Below the pieces are notes generated by a model. It was not told the DNA's origin. It saw only the letters and a program-made list of their open reading frames with translations, and did not search any database. 64,000 nucleotides of DNA from Alisma plantago-aquatica (Eukaryota > Streptophyta > Magnoliopsida > Alismatales > Alismataceae), in NCBI GenBank assembly GCA_963693085.1, contig OY856413.1, forward strand, positions 537,496,879-537,560,878. Direction: 5' to 3'. Positions 1 through 12,789 of the stretch are shown piece by piece. Every line of letters begins with the position of its first letter. Position 1 is the stretch's first letter. A program made the position numbers and the translations under genes.

Positions 1-2171
1 GGCAATCAATAAAGAGATGTTTCAATTTCTAAAGATATGATCTTTGTGGAAATGCCTTATTTATCTTGTGGTATTTGATATGCATAAGATAAAATGATAC
101 CTAAAAGTTATAGATAACTCAAACAATCAAATTAGCATCAATCATGAGAAATTCATTTCTAGTTTCCATGTGATGGATAAATCTAGACTCTTTTGGTTAG
201 AGAACCAGTAAGAGACATGAATATCTTGGACATGATTAATCAATCTTCACTAAAGGTAGTGGGAGAATGATTATCCTATTAGGTATGATACATGTGATGT
301 ATTTACATACCTATTGGAACAAATGCTAATACTTCAAATGGTGTTTAGAGAAATATCAATATGAATATCTTGAAGTGTTCAAGATTATCATAAATGAAGT
401 ACACATTTGGTAAAGTGTTAATTCTTGATGATACCAATGAATGAAATACTTGGACCAAATGTTTGAGATCCTTATGAGTGATTATGATAGTGTATCATAG
501 TGAACTCATGATTAAGGCATGGTGATGTCTAAATCAAGAAGGAATCATACTCTAAGGAGTTAGAGAATGATTATCAAATAACTGAATTCTTCAATGAATA
601 CCCCACACTAATAAAGGACATTAATAATCACAAGGATTTGTGAGTTCTTATATCCTTGACGGATACACCTCGTTTATCTATGTGATGAGTTGTTCATGTG
701 ATGAGTCAACTATCTAGATGAATATGAGGAACCAAATTTTCAGTTATGGTTTATGACCATTACATCCTAAATGACATCCATGTGAACCATAAGGTATGAC
801 CTTGATGGTAGCACCCATTGGATGAAATCCATAAGTGCAAATGAATCTTAAGTGTTAAGACACATGGATAACATTTTCAGAAGGATGATGCTTGTTGATT
901 GCAACTTAATGACTAAGACATTTGGCATATGGATACTAAAACCACATTCCTATGAGGAATAAAATAGGGATGTGTACGTGACACAACCTATAAGGTTTAT
1001 GAATCCACTAATGCAAATGAATTCTATAAGTTACAATGGACTAATCAATGTGATTGATTGAGTACAAGCAACTTCGAATTGGATCTTTACTTTGATGATA
1101 TAGTCAAAGGGTTTGATTGATATGTCAAAGATAAAGAAGGATCTGTGATTTAGTGGGAGCGTATTCACATTCCACATGTTGATGTGAAATGGAAATGTTC
1201 TAGAATGGAAATCCAAAAGTGGAAATTATCTTTAAGGAAGATAGAGATGTTTCCTATGTGATAGTAATAGAGATCTATAGAGATAGTTCTCGAAAACCTC
1301 TTGACCTGGAAAAGAGAGAGAATACATTGGAAATCTGTAATGAAGGGTTCAAGGTACACATATTTCAGTGGGAGAAAACTTGTCCATGTTACATGGAGTT
1401 AGTATCCCAAGGCCAAGTGTCCAATTCTTATGAAGAATGGGAACACTAAGAATAGATATGGATCTATCATGTATGTAATCATCCCATTATCTTGCATGTA
1501 TGGACATGTCAAGAATGAAATGCATTCATCATCTTGTATGTAGGACATGACAATATGATGTGCTCATCCTGATAACTCGTATGTGGGACATGACGAGTGG
1601 ATGTATGTCTACTTCCAGTAAGGATTACTAGAAACCATAAGAACTTGACAAGTACTTGAGAAGTACTAGTTCTATGGAGATAAGGAAGAGTTCGATGTAA
1701 AGAGTTACATTGATGCGAACTTCCGAAAGGACAGAAAATTAATCGCAAAAATATATATAAGATATATAAAAGTGAAAGTTTGTTAATAATTGGAAGTGTT
1801 CCAATGAAACTGTTTAAAAGGAAATGCCGAGTATCTATGTGTTGGAGAATAGCAGTGGATACTATATGGATCTGGAAGTTCATAAGATGAACTTATAGAT
1901 ATTCCGCTCATTGATGACAAGTATGGAATCCTTGATCATGCAATGTGGCTAAAGGTTAGCAAAGGAATACTAGATCGCATATTACGACAACTCCATCTCA
2001 TACGTATGACGTACAATGAAGAGATCAGAGACATGCAATTTATACTGACTTTGGCAAGGTGTTGCCATAACTCACTATGTTGGCACAAGAGCACAATAAC
2101 ATGTGGGACATGTTTGAAAATCACTATGAATATGATTCAAGGGTGATTGGCTCGCAGTGCAAGTGGGATTA
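1..2171 (+). mobile_element. Internal region (3' part) of Copia element C, apparently non-coding
   Basis: This stretch lies directly upstream of a polypurine tract and an LTR start, so it is the 3' end of the element's internal domain; the rest is beyond the left edge. I find no RT, RNase H or integrase motifs in any frame, and the open frames are short and unrecognised. It contains repeated AGTGGGAGA-type words and an imprecise repeat of a CATCTTGTATGTAGGACATGAC-like unit around 1490-1610. The pattern fits a large retrotransposon derivative (LARD) of the Angela/BARE group or a badly decayed pol end. Assignment rests on the flanking PPT and LTR, not on coding content. Confidence 0.6.
2159..2171 (+). 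other. Polypurine tract of Copia C
   Basis: GCAAGTGGGATTA sits immediately before the LTR start TGTTGG. Angela/BARE-type Copia elements carry a very similar GCAAGTGGGAGA tract at this place, where plus-strand DNA synthesis is primed. Confidence 0.7.
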
Positions 2172-3361
2172 TGTTGGTATGTATGCCCTAAGAGCCAATC
2201 ATGGGATGATTGGTGGGATACATCAAGATTGATTTGATAAACATCAAATGCAAGCTTCCAATTCTTTCTGGTTCAGTCATATGAGATAGTGATAGAACAG
2301 ATTGAATGTCTAGAGAATGACAATACTTAATGACGTATGCTTTCAGGTTGAGGACCTGAACGATGAGATCATACATATGCTATGAGTTTGTACATTCTTG
2401 TTATGTCCCTAGTTGGATGTCATTGTGGAAGGTAGATAGACAGCAATGACACACAAGACTAGATTTTGGTGTTGGTTGATGACAAAATCTCATTAGTCAT
2501 GATATAGAGATATCAAACCAAACACATAGGTACTTGTTAGAGAACAAGTGTACCGGAAAGACCCACCGTGAGTTTGACACATGGAACCATGACATGGTAG
2601 TTACATTTTGTACTCACAGTGATGGTGGTGAGTGTGATTCTTTGACCTGAAATCACTACACTCAACACATGTCGTTGGGCACACTTTGACATCATCAAAC
2701 GCAATCCTGAAACATGGGTTGTTATAAAGGTGATGATTGGGTGGCTTTGACACATGGGGCTTTTGAGGGGTGAGTGATGGATATGGGATTTGTCCCTCCT
2801 GAGGGAGTTTGATATCCAAGGCCACTTGATGAGTAGGATTGAAATAGGCGTGCACACGCATGTGTGAATCAATATGTGATATTGATGTCATACATATCTC
2901 TTCCAATCTACTCTGAGATCAAGAAAGTGAATGAACGTTGACAGGATGACTGTTCCATGCCTCGAGTTCATTCGGGATATCAGTGACAAAGGAATTATAC
3001 ATTTGCTATAACACCATTCATGGATTGTAGGATTGAAAGTTGTTCTCCAACTTTCTCTTTCACTTGGGTAGCACTCATGTGTGACTAGGCACTGCTCTTT
3101 TCTTGTAAAGTCATAAGTGTTATGGACTTTCACTGCCAATGTGAAATGGACATGCAGGGTCACACACATAGGATTTAACCTGGAAGAGGAATTTTGTCCA
3201 CAAAAAATGTTTAGATTGATTACTAAAGGAGTTTAGTAGTTCAATTAAACACTCAATCAATTGATAGCTCAATATCATAATGTTCAAGGTGTTGGATGCA
3301 TTGATTGGAGTATCGAATTGATTGAAACTGCAATTGACTGATTCTGCACAATCTGCACTCC

Positions 3362-3760
3362 CAACCGATCGACTCATGTGATGAACCGATCGGCTCAACT
3401 TGGTGAACCGATTGGCTCAGGTTGTGAGTCGATCAACTCATGGACAAGGTGAAACAATCGCTTCAAGTGTTGAAACAATCAGTTCAACTGTTGCAACCGA
3501 GTAAGTTGGGAAAGTAGGATTGGTGAGAAATTCCCTTTCGTTTCACTTGCCCAATTTGATTGGAACAAGGATTGGTATTTGATACCAATTAGAAACAAAA
3601 GATGGAAAGTCAATCGGGAACTGACCAGGACCATGAACCGACCGGTTCAGAAGTGAACTGACTAGTTGAGGTGTCCCAACTGATCGGTTGAGGTGTCAAC
3701 CGACCGGCTCAGGTCCCCAACCGATGATTTCAGAAGTGAAACGATCAGTTCAGGTTGCGA
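3362..3760 (+). repeat. Cluster of CCGATCGG / CCGACCGG palindromic repeats in the Copia C LTR
   Basis: Many degenerate copies of a short unit such as AACCGATCGGCTCA, ACCGACCGGTTCAG and GTCGATCAACTCA occur in about 400 bp. They sit immediately upstream of the LTR TATA box, so they fall in U3. Copies differ mainly at the CpG positions. Confidence 0.75.
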
Positions 3761-3851
3761 GTTGGTTGTTTTGTGGAAAATCTTGAACCGTTCTACTCCT
3801 GCTTTTAGTCCCGTATTGCCCAGGATGGAGAACCCTGTCCCATGACCCTCC

Positions 3852-3860
3852 TATATATAG
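3852..3860 (+). promoter_or_regulatory. TATA box of Copia C LTR
   Basis: TATATATAG within CTCCTATATATAGGGG, followed by a pyrimidine-rich stretch with CTTCTC. The position, about 1.7 kb into the LTR, would make U3 long and R-U5 about 0.5 kb. This is sequence-based inference only. Confidence 0.55.
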
Positions 3861-4416
3861 GGGTATTGGGGGCTTCTCAAAGTACAACTCAGTGCAACCA
3901 GTTGCTCTGTGAAGTTGTCATTCTCTCTGGTTTTGGTAACCGAGAGAGAGCCCGAGAAAGTGCTACCCGATAAGGGAGGCACAACAAGGGAAAGATAACT
4001 GCAGTTGTGACTGGTGGCAGAAGAGTGTGTTGGCGACTAGTACGCTAACAGGAGGGTGCGACTCCTTCCAATTCCTTGTGGGACAAGGAGATTGGAGTTC
4101 CAGGTGGTCCGTGTGGACTACTTCAGAGACGGGAGATTTCTGCCGCTCGGAGGACAACTATCAATCATGACAGTCCCGGTGAGACCAAGAGTCGTCAGTC
4201 CCGGTACGACCAGGAGCTACACAGACACCGTCCAAGACCAGAGGTGAAGACCGCGCAAGGCGTGAGGTATTATCGCCGAGCAAGCCTCGGGACAAGGTAT
4301 GATTCCACAAACCATCCTTTCCTATTGTATAAACGTTAACACGTTTCCTTATTCTGGGTTTGGGAGGAGAAAATTTTTATTTCCGCTGCCTTCTCTGCCT
4401 CCCCTAAAACCCAACA

Positions 4417-5418
4417 ATGCTAATGTAGCAAGAATCATGATTACCTTGGTCAGGTGACTTGAAGGTATTAAGTTACCTATTAAGTGGTAACAAGTATTCT
4501 ATGATGAACTAAGGGCTTAAATACCCAGATGCTATAATCATAATGATGAACTTGTTAAGAATAGGAAATGTACTTGGTGAGTTGAGGGATTAAGATCCCA
4601 ACACTTTGTGAAAAGAGTATGGCTACAGGCCATGACTCCACAATGACAATGCCAGGTAGTAGATATATGATCTAAGCCTGAAGATAGTTAATGCTGAGGA
4701 AATGATGGTGTAGTGATTAAATGTTATACATGTTCTTCATATTCCTTAATGAATAAGTGACATGCGGCTCTTTCAAGTTATAGCTGCAATGTTTTAGATA
4801 AAAATAACATTCTTATCTGTTAGATATTGAATAAGTTGTTGTTTATCAAATATGATTCCTCTGTGCATATTTATCTTCTTAAGCTGCAATAATAATGTTA
4901 CTGGAGGAGAGTTATATCTCTCGTTGGGGCAATTTACAATTGTCTCACCCCCGTGGGAACTATATTTTTAGGTGGATGCGGACGAGGAGATAGGAATCCT
5001 TCAGTAGGAGAAGGACAGTAGCAACAGCAGCAGGGACAACAGTGAAGTCTCAGGTGGAGACACTGGCTGTTATGCCTTGTATAGTTATAGATAGAGTCCT
5101 ATGTGTCATCTCTATACTCTCAGGTCCTCGGAGTAGTAGTTAGTGCTTTAGAGATTTTGGCTCAGTGCCTCGAGATTTTATATTGCATGTGTTAAGTTTG
5201 ACAGGACAATTAATGCTTGTAATTCTCAAAAGGAGATGATACATCATATGTACCTTTGAACAAGAATGTAATTATGTTACTTTGGTTCTATGTGAGAAAG
5301 TTTTCCTTTGATGGATCTCTTGATAAAAAGGTTTTAATTTTTAGTGCTTTTTGGTAATCTGCTGCTTAATGAACGCTTCCGCATTAGTTAATCCTGTTTT
5401 CGCGAGACAGATGCCACA
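4417..5418 (+). mobile_element. Family A LTR, 3' end fragment (element A')
   Basis: This 1,002-bp block matches, in inverse orientation, the terminal kilobase of the long LTRs at 7753 and 15705. Both share the CAACAGCAGC-rich stretch, the ACTCTCAGGTCCTCGGAGTAG stretch and the end ATGCCACA. It is cut at 4416 by Copia C. Its right end is a true LTR terminus: the next bases are CACCC followed by the B LTR, and the intact B LTR carries the same CACCC at 27584-27588, the expected target site. So A' is a solo LTR or the 3' end of a plus-strand A element inserted in B. Confidence 0.85.
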
Positions 5419-5967
5419 CACCCGGATACCGGCGGTCCTCTACTTTTTTGGGTTTGCTCTGACATGATCTCGATACCATCGACTTCTGGGTCGGTGGTAT
5501 CAACACATTAGGCGTCACTTTTTTGTGGAATCTGACACTCAAGCTGATTCTGCTGAGACGGAGTCGATAGTATCGACTATTTGGTCGATTGTATCGACTT
5601 GTAGAAATCTGACTCGCTGAAGCTATCTCACTACCATCGACTTCTGGGTCAATGGTATCGAATCATTCTGCTCTATTGTGGCTACCTCTCTGTGGCCCTG
5701 TCGATACTATCGACATCCGTCGATGGTATTGACAGCTGTATATATCCGTTTTGCCTGAAAATCAAAGATAAACTCGAATCAACTTTGATATCTTTGGTAA
5801 ATATGATCATTCATAACAAATGAGATAAAACAATGTAAATTTGACCAATAATGCAATATTAACCATGAAAATGACCAATAATGCAATCTTAACCATGAAA
5901 ATGACCAATAATCGCATAAAACACATATGAAGCTAGCCTATAAAAGTGACTCAAAATCCTCACATCA
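5419..5967 (-). mobile_element. 3' LTR of gypsy element B (5' half only)
   Basis: Homologous to 27584-28150 along its length, and preceded on the minus strand by a polypurine tract, so it is B's 3' LTR beginning TGATGTGAGG at 5967. Only the first 549 bp are here, because element A' was inserted at the CACCC site; the remainder must lie left of the window. It contains several GTCGATNNNATCGAC-type palindromes. It differs from the other copy by a small tandem duplication near 5848-5920 and by fewer palindrome units. Confidence 0.88.
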
Positions 5968-5980
5968 AACCCCCCTACGC
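5968..5980 (-). other. Polypurine tract of element B
   Basis: On the minus strand GCGTAGGGGGGTT abuts the LTR start TGATG. Upstream is CTCAAGGACGAGCAAAG, a phrase typical of the region before the 3' LTR in Athila/Tat gypsy elements. Confidence 0.8.
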
Positions 5981-7504
5981 TAGATCTTTGCTCGTCCTTG
6001 AGAATAAAATTGTAGAATAGAATTGCGAGGGTCAACTAAAGAACATACTAGCATAAAGGACATCACTGTATGATTCCCACCTGACATGCACATGCCAACC
6101 CTCACTGACCACGGAACGATAACTACCCTAAAGGTGACAATGATCGTCCATAAGAGATATCCACCCCAAGATCAACGAACATCATCAAATAAGACAGTTA
6201 ATATAATAAAATTCTCCGGTTCAGGCTTGTTGCATCTCATGATCTCCTATCTACGTTGCTCATATCCTAACTACCATCTACATGGAAGCAGATCTCCTGA
6301 TATATAAGAATGAGGAGATAATCATGGGTGTCCTACCATTTTGAGCAACAGGTGGATGGAATGGGTGGTTGTGGAAGAAAAAGAAGCACATAACAATCAA
6401 TCATGCAATACAAAAATTAATGACCTATCATGATACAAAATGCAAATGAAAATGTCCTAATGCTACATTTTTGGTGGAATGATGCATGTACTATCATTCT
6501 ATCTCAAGGTGAGATGGAATATCGAAGAAAACTACACCATGTGCTTATTCTTCTTAATTCTCAGGTGAGAACATGTTCCTTTCTCCCTCTTCTTCTTTAT
6601 TATATCTCAAATCTTTTTTCTTATTTTTTTTCTTCTTTTTTTTTCAAAAATATTTTTTTAAGCCCTCATTTTTATAAATGACAATGAGTTATTTGTTGGG
6701 CATTCTTCCTTTTACATAACTTGTACATTTGATGCATTCTTTTTGGAGGGTATGGAACAAGTTTGACACCTTTAATATTTTTAGAAAAAAATAAGACACA
6801 TGATGTACTGTATGCTCAAAAGATAAAAATGCAACTACATAATGTCAGTTATGCAACTACTATGACATGCACATAAAGATGATGTGTATGTATAACTATT
6901 CTCTACTCTTCATTTTTTTCTTCTTTTTCTTTTTAGAAAAAAGGAATATGCAAAAATGACTGTAATGCAAGACATACCTACATGGAATGCAACCAAAGAG
7001 TGAAAGATAGTAATGTGCTCCCAGTTCTTATGGTGGAGTGTGAATGACATTACGGTGGATAGATCACAAGACTAATTGACAGAACCATCGAAAGATATTA
7101 TATGTCCCTCCTTACCGACTTGTGTACCACTAAATCAAGGGGTTTCTCTCTCTCACTCATGATTAAGGTTTCGTTACCATTTGGTCAGTTTAGGCTCAAC
7201 ATCCAAAACCGTCCACATTTCTTGAATCATCCAGATGTACAATTATGATCATATGTTTTAAAGTTGACCTACCCAATTGTTTTCGTAAGTTAAGTGTTCA
7301 ATTTCAAACAAAGCAAGCTTACAATTACTTGATTTTTTTTCTTCAAATTAATGCTCAAATTTCAACTTTCCCCATATGAAAACAAGAGATGACACACATT
7401 TAAAATTAAACATCCACGGGTTACACTAGATAGATGTGGATCCTAGAAAGTTGTAAACAATAAAAACTAGAAAATACTAAAACAAAAGAAGATAAAAATA
7501 AAGA
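5981..7504 (-). mobile_element. 3' non-coding region of element B
   Basis: Lies between the ORF3 stop and the PPT. It is AT-rich with long T/C runs (about 6590-6660 and 6908-6940) and no credible reading frame. A 1.5-kb untranslated stretch here is normal for Athila/Tat elements. Confidence 0.7.
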
Positions 7505-7752
7505 CTAAGATAGAAACTGTTCCATCTCCCCACTAAGCTTGAATTCAACTATGGCCTCATAGTAAAAAGCAACCTTAGAAGGTGGAACAGTGATACCCTT
7601 CTATTGTTGTGGCGGTGGAAATCGCGAGTACTACTGGGTATGGGGGTCCCACTCAGGATATTGCCCCTAAAAGCTCAAATCATAAGTCGGCATGGGCGGT
7701 GGATGTGGATACCCTCTGAAGTAGTCGCGACTCTGATAATGATCATAAAACG
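7505..7752 (-). pseudogene. Element B ORF3, C-terminal part (separated by insertion of A)
   Basis: The minus-strand frame continues exactly from the frame interrupted at 21634. Upstream it ends in a Gln run (RIEQQQQPF); after the 5-bp target site it resumes as YDHYQSRDYFRGYPHPPP, a proline- and tyrosine-rich tail, ending GEMEQFLS and a TAG stop at 7505-7507. Three in-frame stops interrupt it (after YDLSF, after PHTQ and after PPQQ), so the ORF is a pseudogene independent of the insertion. Confidence 0.75.
7748..7752. repeat. Target site duplication of element A (left copy)
   Basis: AAACG next to the LTR terminus at 7753, matching AAACG at 21634-21638. Confidence 0.9.
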
Positions 7753-8929
7753 TGTGGCATACAACTCTCAAAAACATAATTAATTAATGCGGAAGCGTTC
7801 ACTAAACAGCAGATTACCAAAAATCAATAAAAATTAAAACCTTTTTATCAAAGATCCATCAAAGGAAAACTTTCTCACATAGAGCCAAAGTAACATAATT
7901 ACATTCTTGTTCATAGGTACATATTCTGTATCATCTCCTCTTAAGAATTACATGCATTAACTGTCCTGTCAAGCTAAAACACAGGTAGTATAAAATCTCG
8001 AGGCACTGAGCCAAAATCTCAAAAGCACTAACTACTACTCCGAGGACCTAAGAGTACAGAGACGACACATAGGACTCTAGCTATACAAGGCATGACAACC
8101 AATGTCTCCACCTGAGACTTCACTGCTGTCCCCGTTGCTGCTGCTGCTGCTGTCCTTCTCCTACTGAAGGATTTCTGCCTCCTCGTCTGCGTCCACCTAA
8201 AAATGTGGTTCCCACGGGGGTGAGACAATTGTAAATTGCCCCAGCGAGAGATATAACTCTCCGCCAGAAACATTATTATTGCAGCTTAAGAAGATAAATA
8301 TACACAAAGGAACTATATTTGTTTGGTAGAAGATATTTTAATGGCTAACAGATTAGAACATTATTCTTATCAAAACAATTATAGCTATAATTTGATAGAA
8401 CAACATGTCACTTATCCTTTAAGGACAATGAAGAACATGTATAACATTTATTCACTATAGAATCATTACCACAACATTAACTCTCTTCAGGCTTAGATCA
8501 TATATCTAATGCCTGACATTGTCATTGTGGAGTCATGGCCTGTAGCCATACTCTTTTCACAAAGTATTGGGATCTAAGTCCCTCAACTTACCAAGTACAA
8601 TTCCATTTCTTAACAAGTTCATCATCATGATTATAGCATCTGGGTATTTGAACCCATAACTCACCATAGAACACTTGTTATCACTTATTAGGTAACTTCA
8701 TACCTTCAGATCATCTGATCAAGAACATCATGATTCTTTCCACATAATGTATTACACATAGTACACAAAGTTCAATGATTCTTACTACACAAAGCATATG
8801 AAGGCTTATAAAGCCTATAAAACATTTTCAATCATAAAGCATCATAGTCCATACCTGGATATGCCCATCTTCTCAACATATCTGCATGATTAGTAATCAT
8901 GAAACAATTACATATCAATATCATGCAAT

Positions 8930-10130
8930 ACGAGGGTCATCTTATTACATTCATAACCCATTACTATGTATTTGAACTTCACATAGGATTACCATGTATT
9001 ATAGCTTCACATAGTAGTACCCTGTATTAGGGTTTACATAGCATTAACTTGTCATAGGATCTCACATAGTATTACCTTGCATTAGGGATCACATAGCATT
9101 GACTTGTATTAAAGTTTCACATAGCATTACTCTGTATCAAAGTTCACATAGCAAGGAATCAATATGAATAATCATAAGTATTCAATCATATTCTTTATCA
9201 TCATCATTCATCATTAAATGAATTATCAACACATAGCTTGCATTTCTCTCTCTTCTTTGCTAGAATATGATTACATCATAGTTTATAGGTTTGGATTAAC
9301 CTTTTCATAAGGCATGTTAGCCTACATTCAACAGAGTGCATTACATTTCAATGTAACCATTGACTTGACACATCTCATGTGTCATTCATCCAATTATCCT
9401 GGACTTATAACTCATCAAGGTATACTAGCATTGGGGTGTTGGATGTGATATCTATCATATCTTGATGTATCACTTCCCTCAACACATTTGTCTTACTTGA
9501 GTTCATACACTTAGCTTGTATTAGGGTATTCCCCATCCTAATATTTTATGCACCAATTCATCACATTTATCATGTAAAGTATTGGTCCTTAGTCATTCAC
9601 TTAGATTATACAACCATTGCCAATACTATGGACTCATCCTTGAGTTAGTAACTATCAATATAAGGATATCCATTATCAACCTTTCTAGGTGTTACATTTG
9701 TCATAACATTAATCATTATTCCATTATTAGGAATAGTGTCCTCCATACTTATAATTTGAGGATTCACATAGAATATTCCATCCATTTGTGGATTTCACAT
9801 AGTATTACTCTTCAATAGAGTTTCATATGATCATCCTTCTATATCAAGGATTCACCTAGTATTATGTGAAATTAGGATTTCGCAACGCATCACCCAGTGA
9901 ATGGACTTCACATAGAATTAGTAGCACAACCCTATATTAGGGTTTCACACATATCTTTTCCTTAATTAGGGTTACATATATAGCTTTTCTCCAATTAGGG
10001 TTTCACACATAGCATTGTTCTAATTAGGATTTCACACATAGCATTTTTCTAATTAGGATTTCACACATAACATTGCTCTAATTAGAGTTTCACACATAGC
10101 ATTGCTCTAATTAGAGTTTAGGCTCATTGA
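8930..10130. repeat. Degenerate tandem array of TTTCACATAGCATT-type units (3' LTR of A)
   Basis: Roughly 30-bp units reading ATTAGGGTTTCACATAGCATTAC or variants occur in an irregular series; the tightest run is 9930-10110, with near-identical TCACACATAGCATTG words. The same array is present in the 5' LTR at about 16920-18080. The word CACATAGC also recurs in the 63-bp tandem repeat of the internal region. Confidence 0.7.
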
Positions 10131-10689
10131 TTAGGGTGTCGTGATCTCATTATTATGGATCAACCCTTATCACATAGTTTACTCATAATGAGAGAATTAG
10201 GGATTAATTATATAATCATTCATCTTTCTCATTCTCTCTCTCACCCTCTTTAGGACGTTGACTACTCCAAGATTAATCTAGGTCAACTCTTCACTTGAGT
10301 ACACATAGCTAGGGTTAACCTTCACAATCATCATGGGTCTACATCTTTATTAATCACATATCTAATTGACCTTTGATCATATTAGATGTCCAAATGGTCT
10401 AATCAATTAAACCATCCATTATATAATGAATTCAAAAGAATTGACCAATTACACTTTCAATTCCACAAAGTGATCAATTGGGTTAACCATTGGAATCTTC
10501 AAATGCATTAAGTATTTAAATAGGTTCACCATATTGGACCTTCAATTACATGAGATGTCCAAATGGATTAACCATGTTGATCTTCACATAGTTGATTACT
10601 TAGACCCTCAATGATCTTAGTTCTCATACATCAATTGGTTGAAAACCATTTGAACAAGTTGTACTTGAAACCAATCAGACAAGGTAGGT

Positions 10690-12250
10690 ATTGAAACCGT
10701 TTGCACTTTGGGTTTCCAAACAGTTTGAGATCGTTTGGTTCCAAACGGTCTTGAGACCGTTTGGTCCCAAACGGTCTTGAGACCGTTTGGACTCAAACGG
10801 TCTTGAGACCATTTGGTCCAAACCTCCTCAAAACCGCATGGATCAAAAAGTGTCTCAACCACTTCAATTGTATTAGGGTTTCCAATGTTGGTCCCCTCAA
10901 TCGATCTTATACATGTTATCCAATCATCAATGAGTTAATTAGGTCAAACTTCAACTTATTTGACCATGAATTGACCCTCAATTGATCATCAATTAAGGCT
11001 TGAATCAATTGGTTTAGGGTTTGGAATCAATAACCCTTCAACATATTTCAATGTGAGTCGAATTGATTTGAACCCATTGAACCATCATCCAATTTGGACA
11101 TGAACTGACCCCAAACGGTCTTGGGATCATTTGGATGACCTCAAAACGGTCTTGAGACCGTTTTCCCATCACATAATCAAAATCCAAGTCAACCCATTAG
11201 GGTTTGGATCATTGGATTGATCACCAAATCAGCAATTGATTACACTCCAACTTAGTATCTTTGGATCTTCAATTGCTTAACCATACTCAACCCTAGACCT
11301 CCAAACGGTCTTGGGTGACCTCCAAACGGTCTTGAGACCATTTGGATGATCTCCAAACGGTCTTGAGACCGTTTGGCTCATCCAACCCTTGGATTCTAGT
11401 GAAAAATCATTAGGGTTTGTGCTATTGAGTTGATCATCAAATCAACACTTAATTGCAAAGTGATTTGGTACCTTTAGACCTTCAATTGGTCAACCATACT
11501 TAACCCCAGACCACCAAACGGTCTTGGGTAGTCCCCAAACTGTTTTTAAGCCGTTTGGGTGATCCCCAAACGGTTTTGAAACCGTTTGGGCTAATCCACC
11601 CAAAATCTCAAATCAACTCATTGGAATTTCAGCACAAATGTCAATTAGGGTTTGCCCAATTGATTAGCCTTCAACTCATGATTCCTTGGGCATTAATCCA
11701 TAAAATTTGGTGGGTTATCAACCAACATAATTAGGAACAGGAATCTCAAACGGTCAACCCTCTCAAACGGTTTTGAAACCGTTTGCCCAAAAAGTTAAAA
11801 TACTCAAGTTGCAAATCAGCACTTAATCCAATTAGGTTTGCCTAATTGATTAGCCTTCAACTCATGATTACTTTGGAATTAATCCATAAATTTTGGTGGG
11901 TTATCAAAAAACATAATTAGGAACAGTAATAGCAAATGGTCAACCCTTGGTCAACCCTCTCAAACGGTTTTGAGTCCATTACCCATTCGGTTTTGGACTA
12001 AATTACCCAATCGATCTTGAAGTTGAAACCCATTCGGTTTGGAGGTGAATTATCCATTGGATCTTGTGTAAAATTACCCATGAGGTCTTGAGTAATTACC
12101 CATGCGGTCTTAGGTGTATTACCCATACGTTTTTGAGTGAATTACCCATGCGGTCTTGGAGTCCAAATACTCCAAACAGTTTTGAACTCAAAAGTGTCCA
12201 TTTGGTTTTTCAACTAACTAAATCATGCGGTTTTGAAAACCGTTTGCTCA
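10690..12250. repeat. Palindrome array CCAAACGGTCT-TG-AGACCGTTTGG (3' LTR of A)
   Basis: A 24-bp near-perfect palindrome (11-bp arms, 2-bp centre) is present intact at 10741-10764 and 10767-10790. Degenerate copies, many with one arm only or with AAACCGTTTGG variants, run to about 12250. Each arm has CpG sites. A transcript or single strand would form a series of short hairpins. The 5' LTR carries the same array with more CG-to-TG/CA changes and one unit fewer. Confidence 0.85.
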
Positions 12251-12744
12251 TTCCCTTGGATAAGGTGTGTGATTGTGATGATGTAATCATCATCAACCTG
12301 AAAACCTTCGAAATCTACTGCCATCATCATGGAAATTGCATCAACTAATCAAGGGTATTACAAAAAGAGCAATTGAATCAATTGAATTGAGAAATTGAGT
12401 TCAATAACAATGAATATGGGTTCTAGTTATAAAACCCGCCTCCAATTGAGCTCCAAAGCTCCAAGATCACGGAAACAATGATGGATGAAGCTCTTTCAAC
12501 TCCCCCTAGGCTCGTACTCAAGCTTTTGTTTGAAAAGTTTGGCTAGGGTTGAAGAGGAGATCGAAATAAGAAGAAATCAATGATTTATTTTCGATTTCCA
12601 CCATGGAATCAAGGAGAACGAAGGTCAAGGGATTACCAACAGGTTGGGGGTCATCCTCATGTTCCTACAAAGATCCTTGGTCATTTTCCAAGCAAGGGGA
12701 AATAAAGAAATCCGAAAAAGACTTTGTTTTGGCTTAAAAAAGGT

Positions 12745-12789
12745 ACTTTTATAAGAAAATTGATGAGAGAGAAAATCTCTTATAAAAGT
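12745..12789. promoter_or_regulatory. Hairpin with TATA boxes on both strands (3' LTR of A)
   Basis: Perfect 12-bp arms ACTTTTATAAGA (12745-12756) and TCTTATAAAAGT (12778-12789) flank a 21-nt loop. Each arm gives a TATAAAAG box. On the minus strand it lies about 0.85 kb after the LTR start, a plausible core promoter. It is conserved in the 5' LTR at 20741-20785. Confidence 0.4.

Larger units (their letters stand above)
2172..4416 (+). mobile_element. 3' LTR of Copia element C (Angela/BARE-like)
   Basis: The LTR opens with TGTTGGTATGTATGCCC, close to the Angela/BARE LTR start, and closes with AAAACCCAACA, giving the expected TGTTGG...CCAACA inverted ends over 2,245 bp. A TATA box lies near 3852 and a cluster of CCGATCGG-type repeats lies just upstream of it. 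The sequence after 4416 is the middle of a family-A LTR, so C was inserted into that older element. The 5' LTR and matching target duplication are outside the window; the 5 bp after the LTR are ATGCT. Confidence 0.85.

Noticed and set aside
8028..8273. 81-codon minus-strand frame, repeated at 15982-16224
   Set aside because: It recurs only because both LTRs of element A carry it; it includes a CAGCAG run, has no domain and is broken in the A' copy at 4900-5150.
10617..10862. Frames across the CCAAACGGTCT array on both strands
   Set aside because: Repetitive DNA read as protein; frames exist on both strands and are not kept in the 5' LTR copy.
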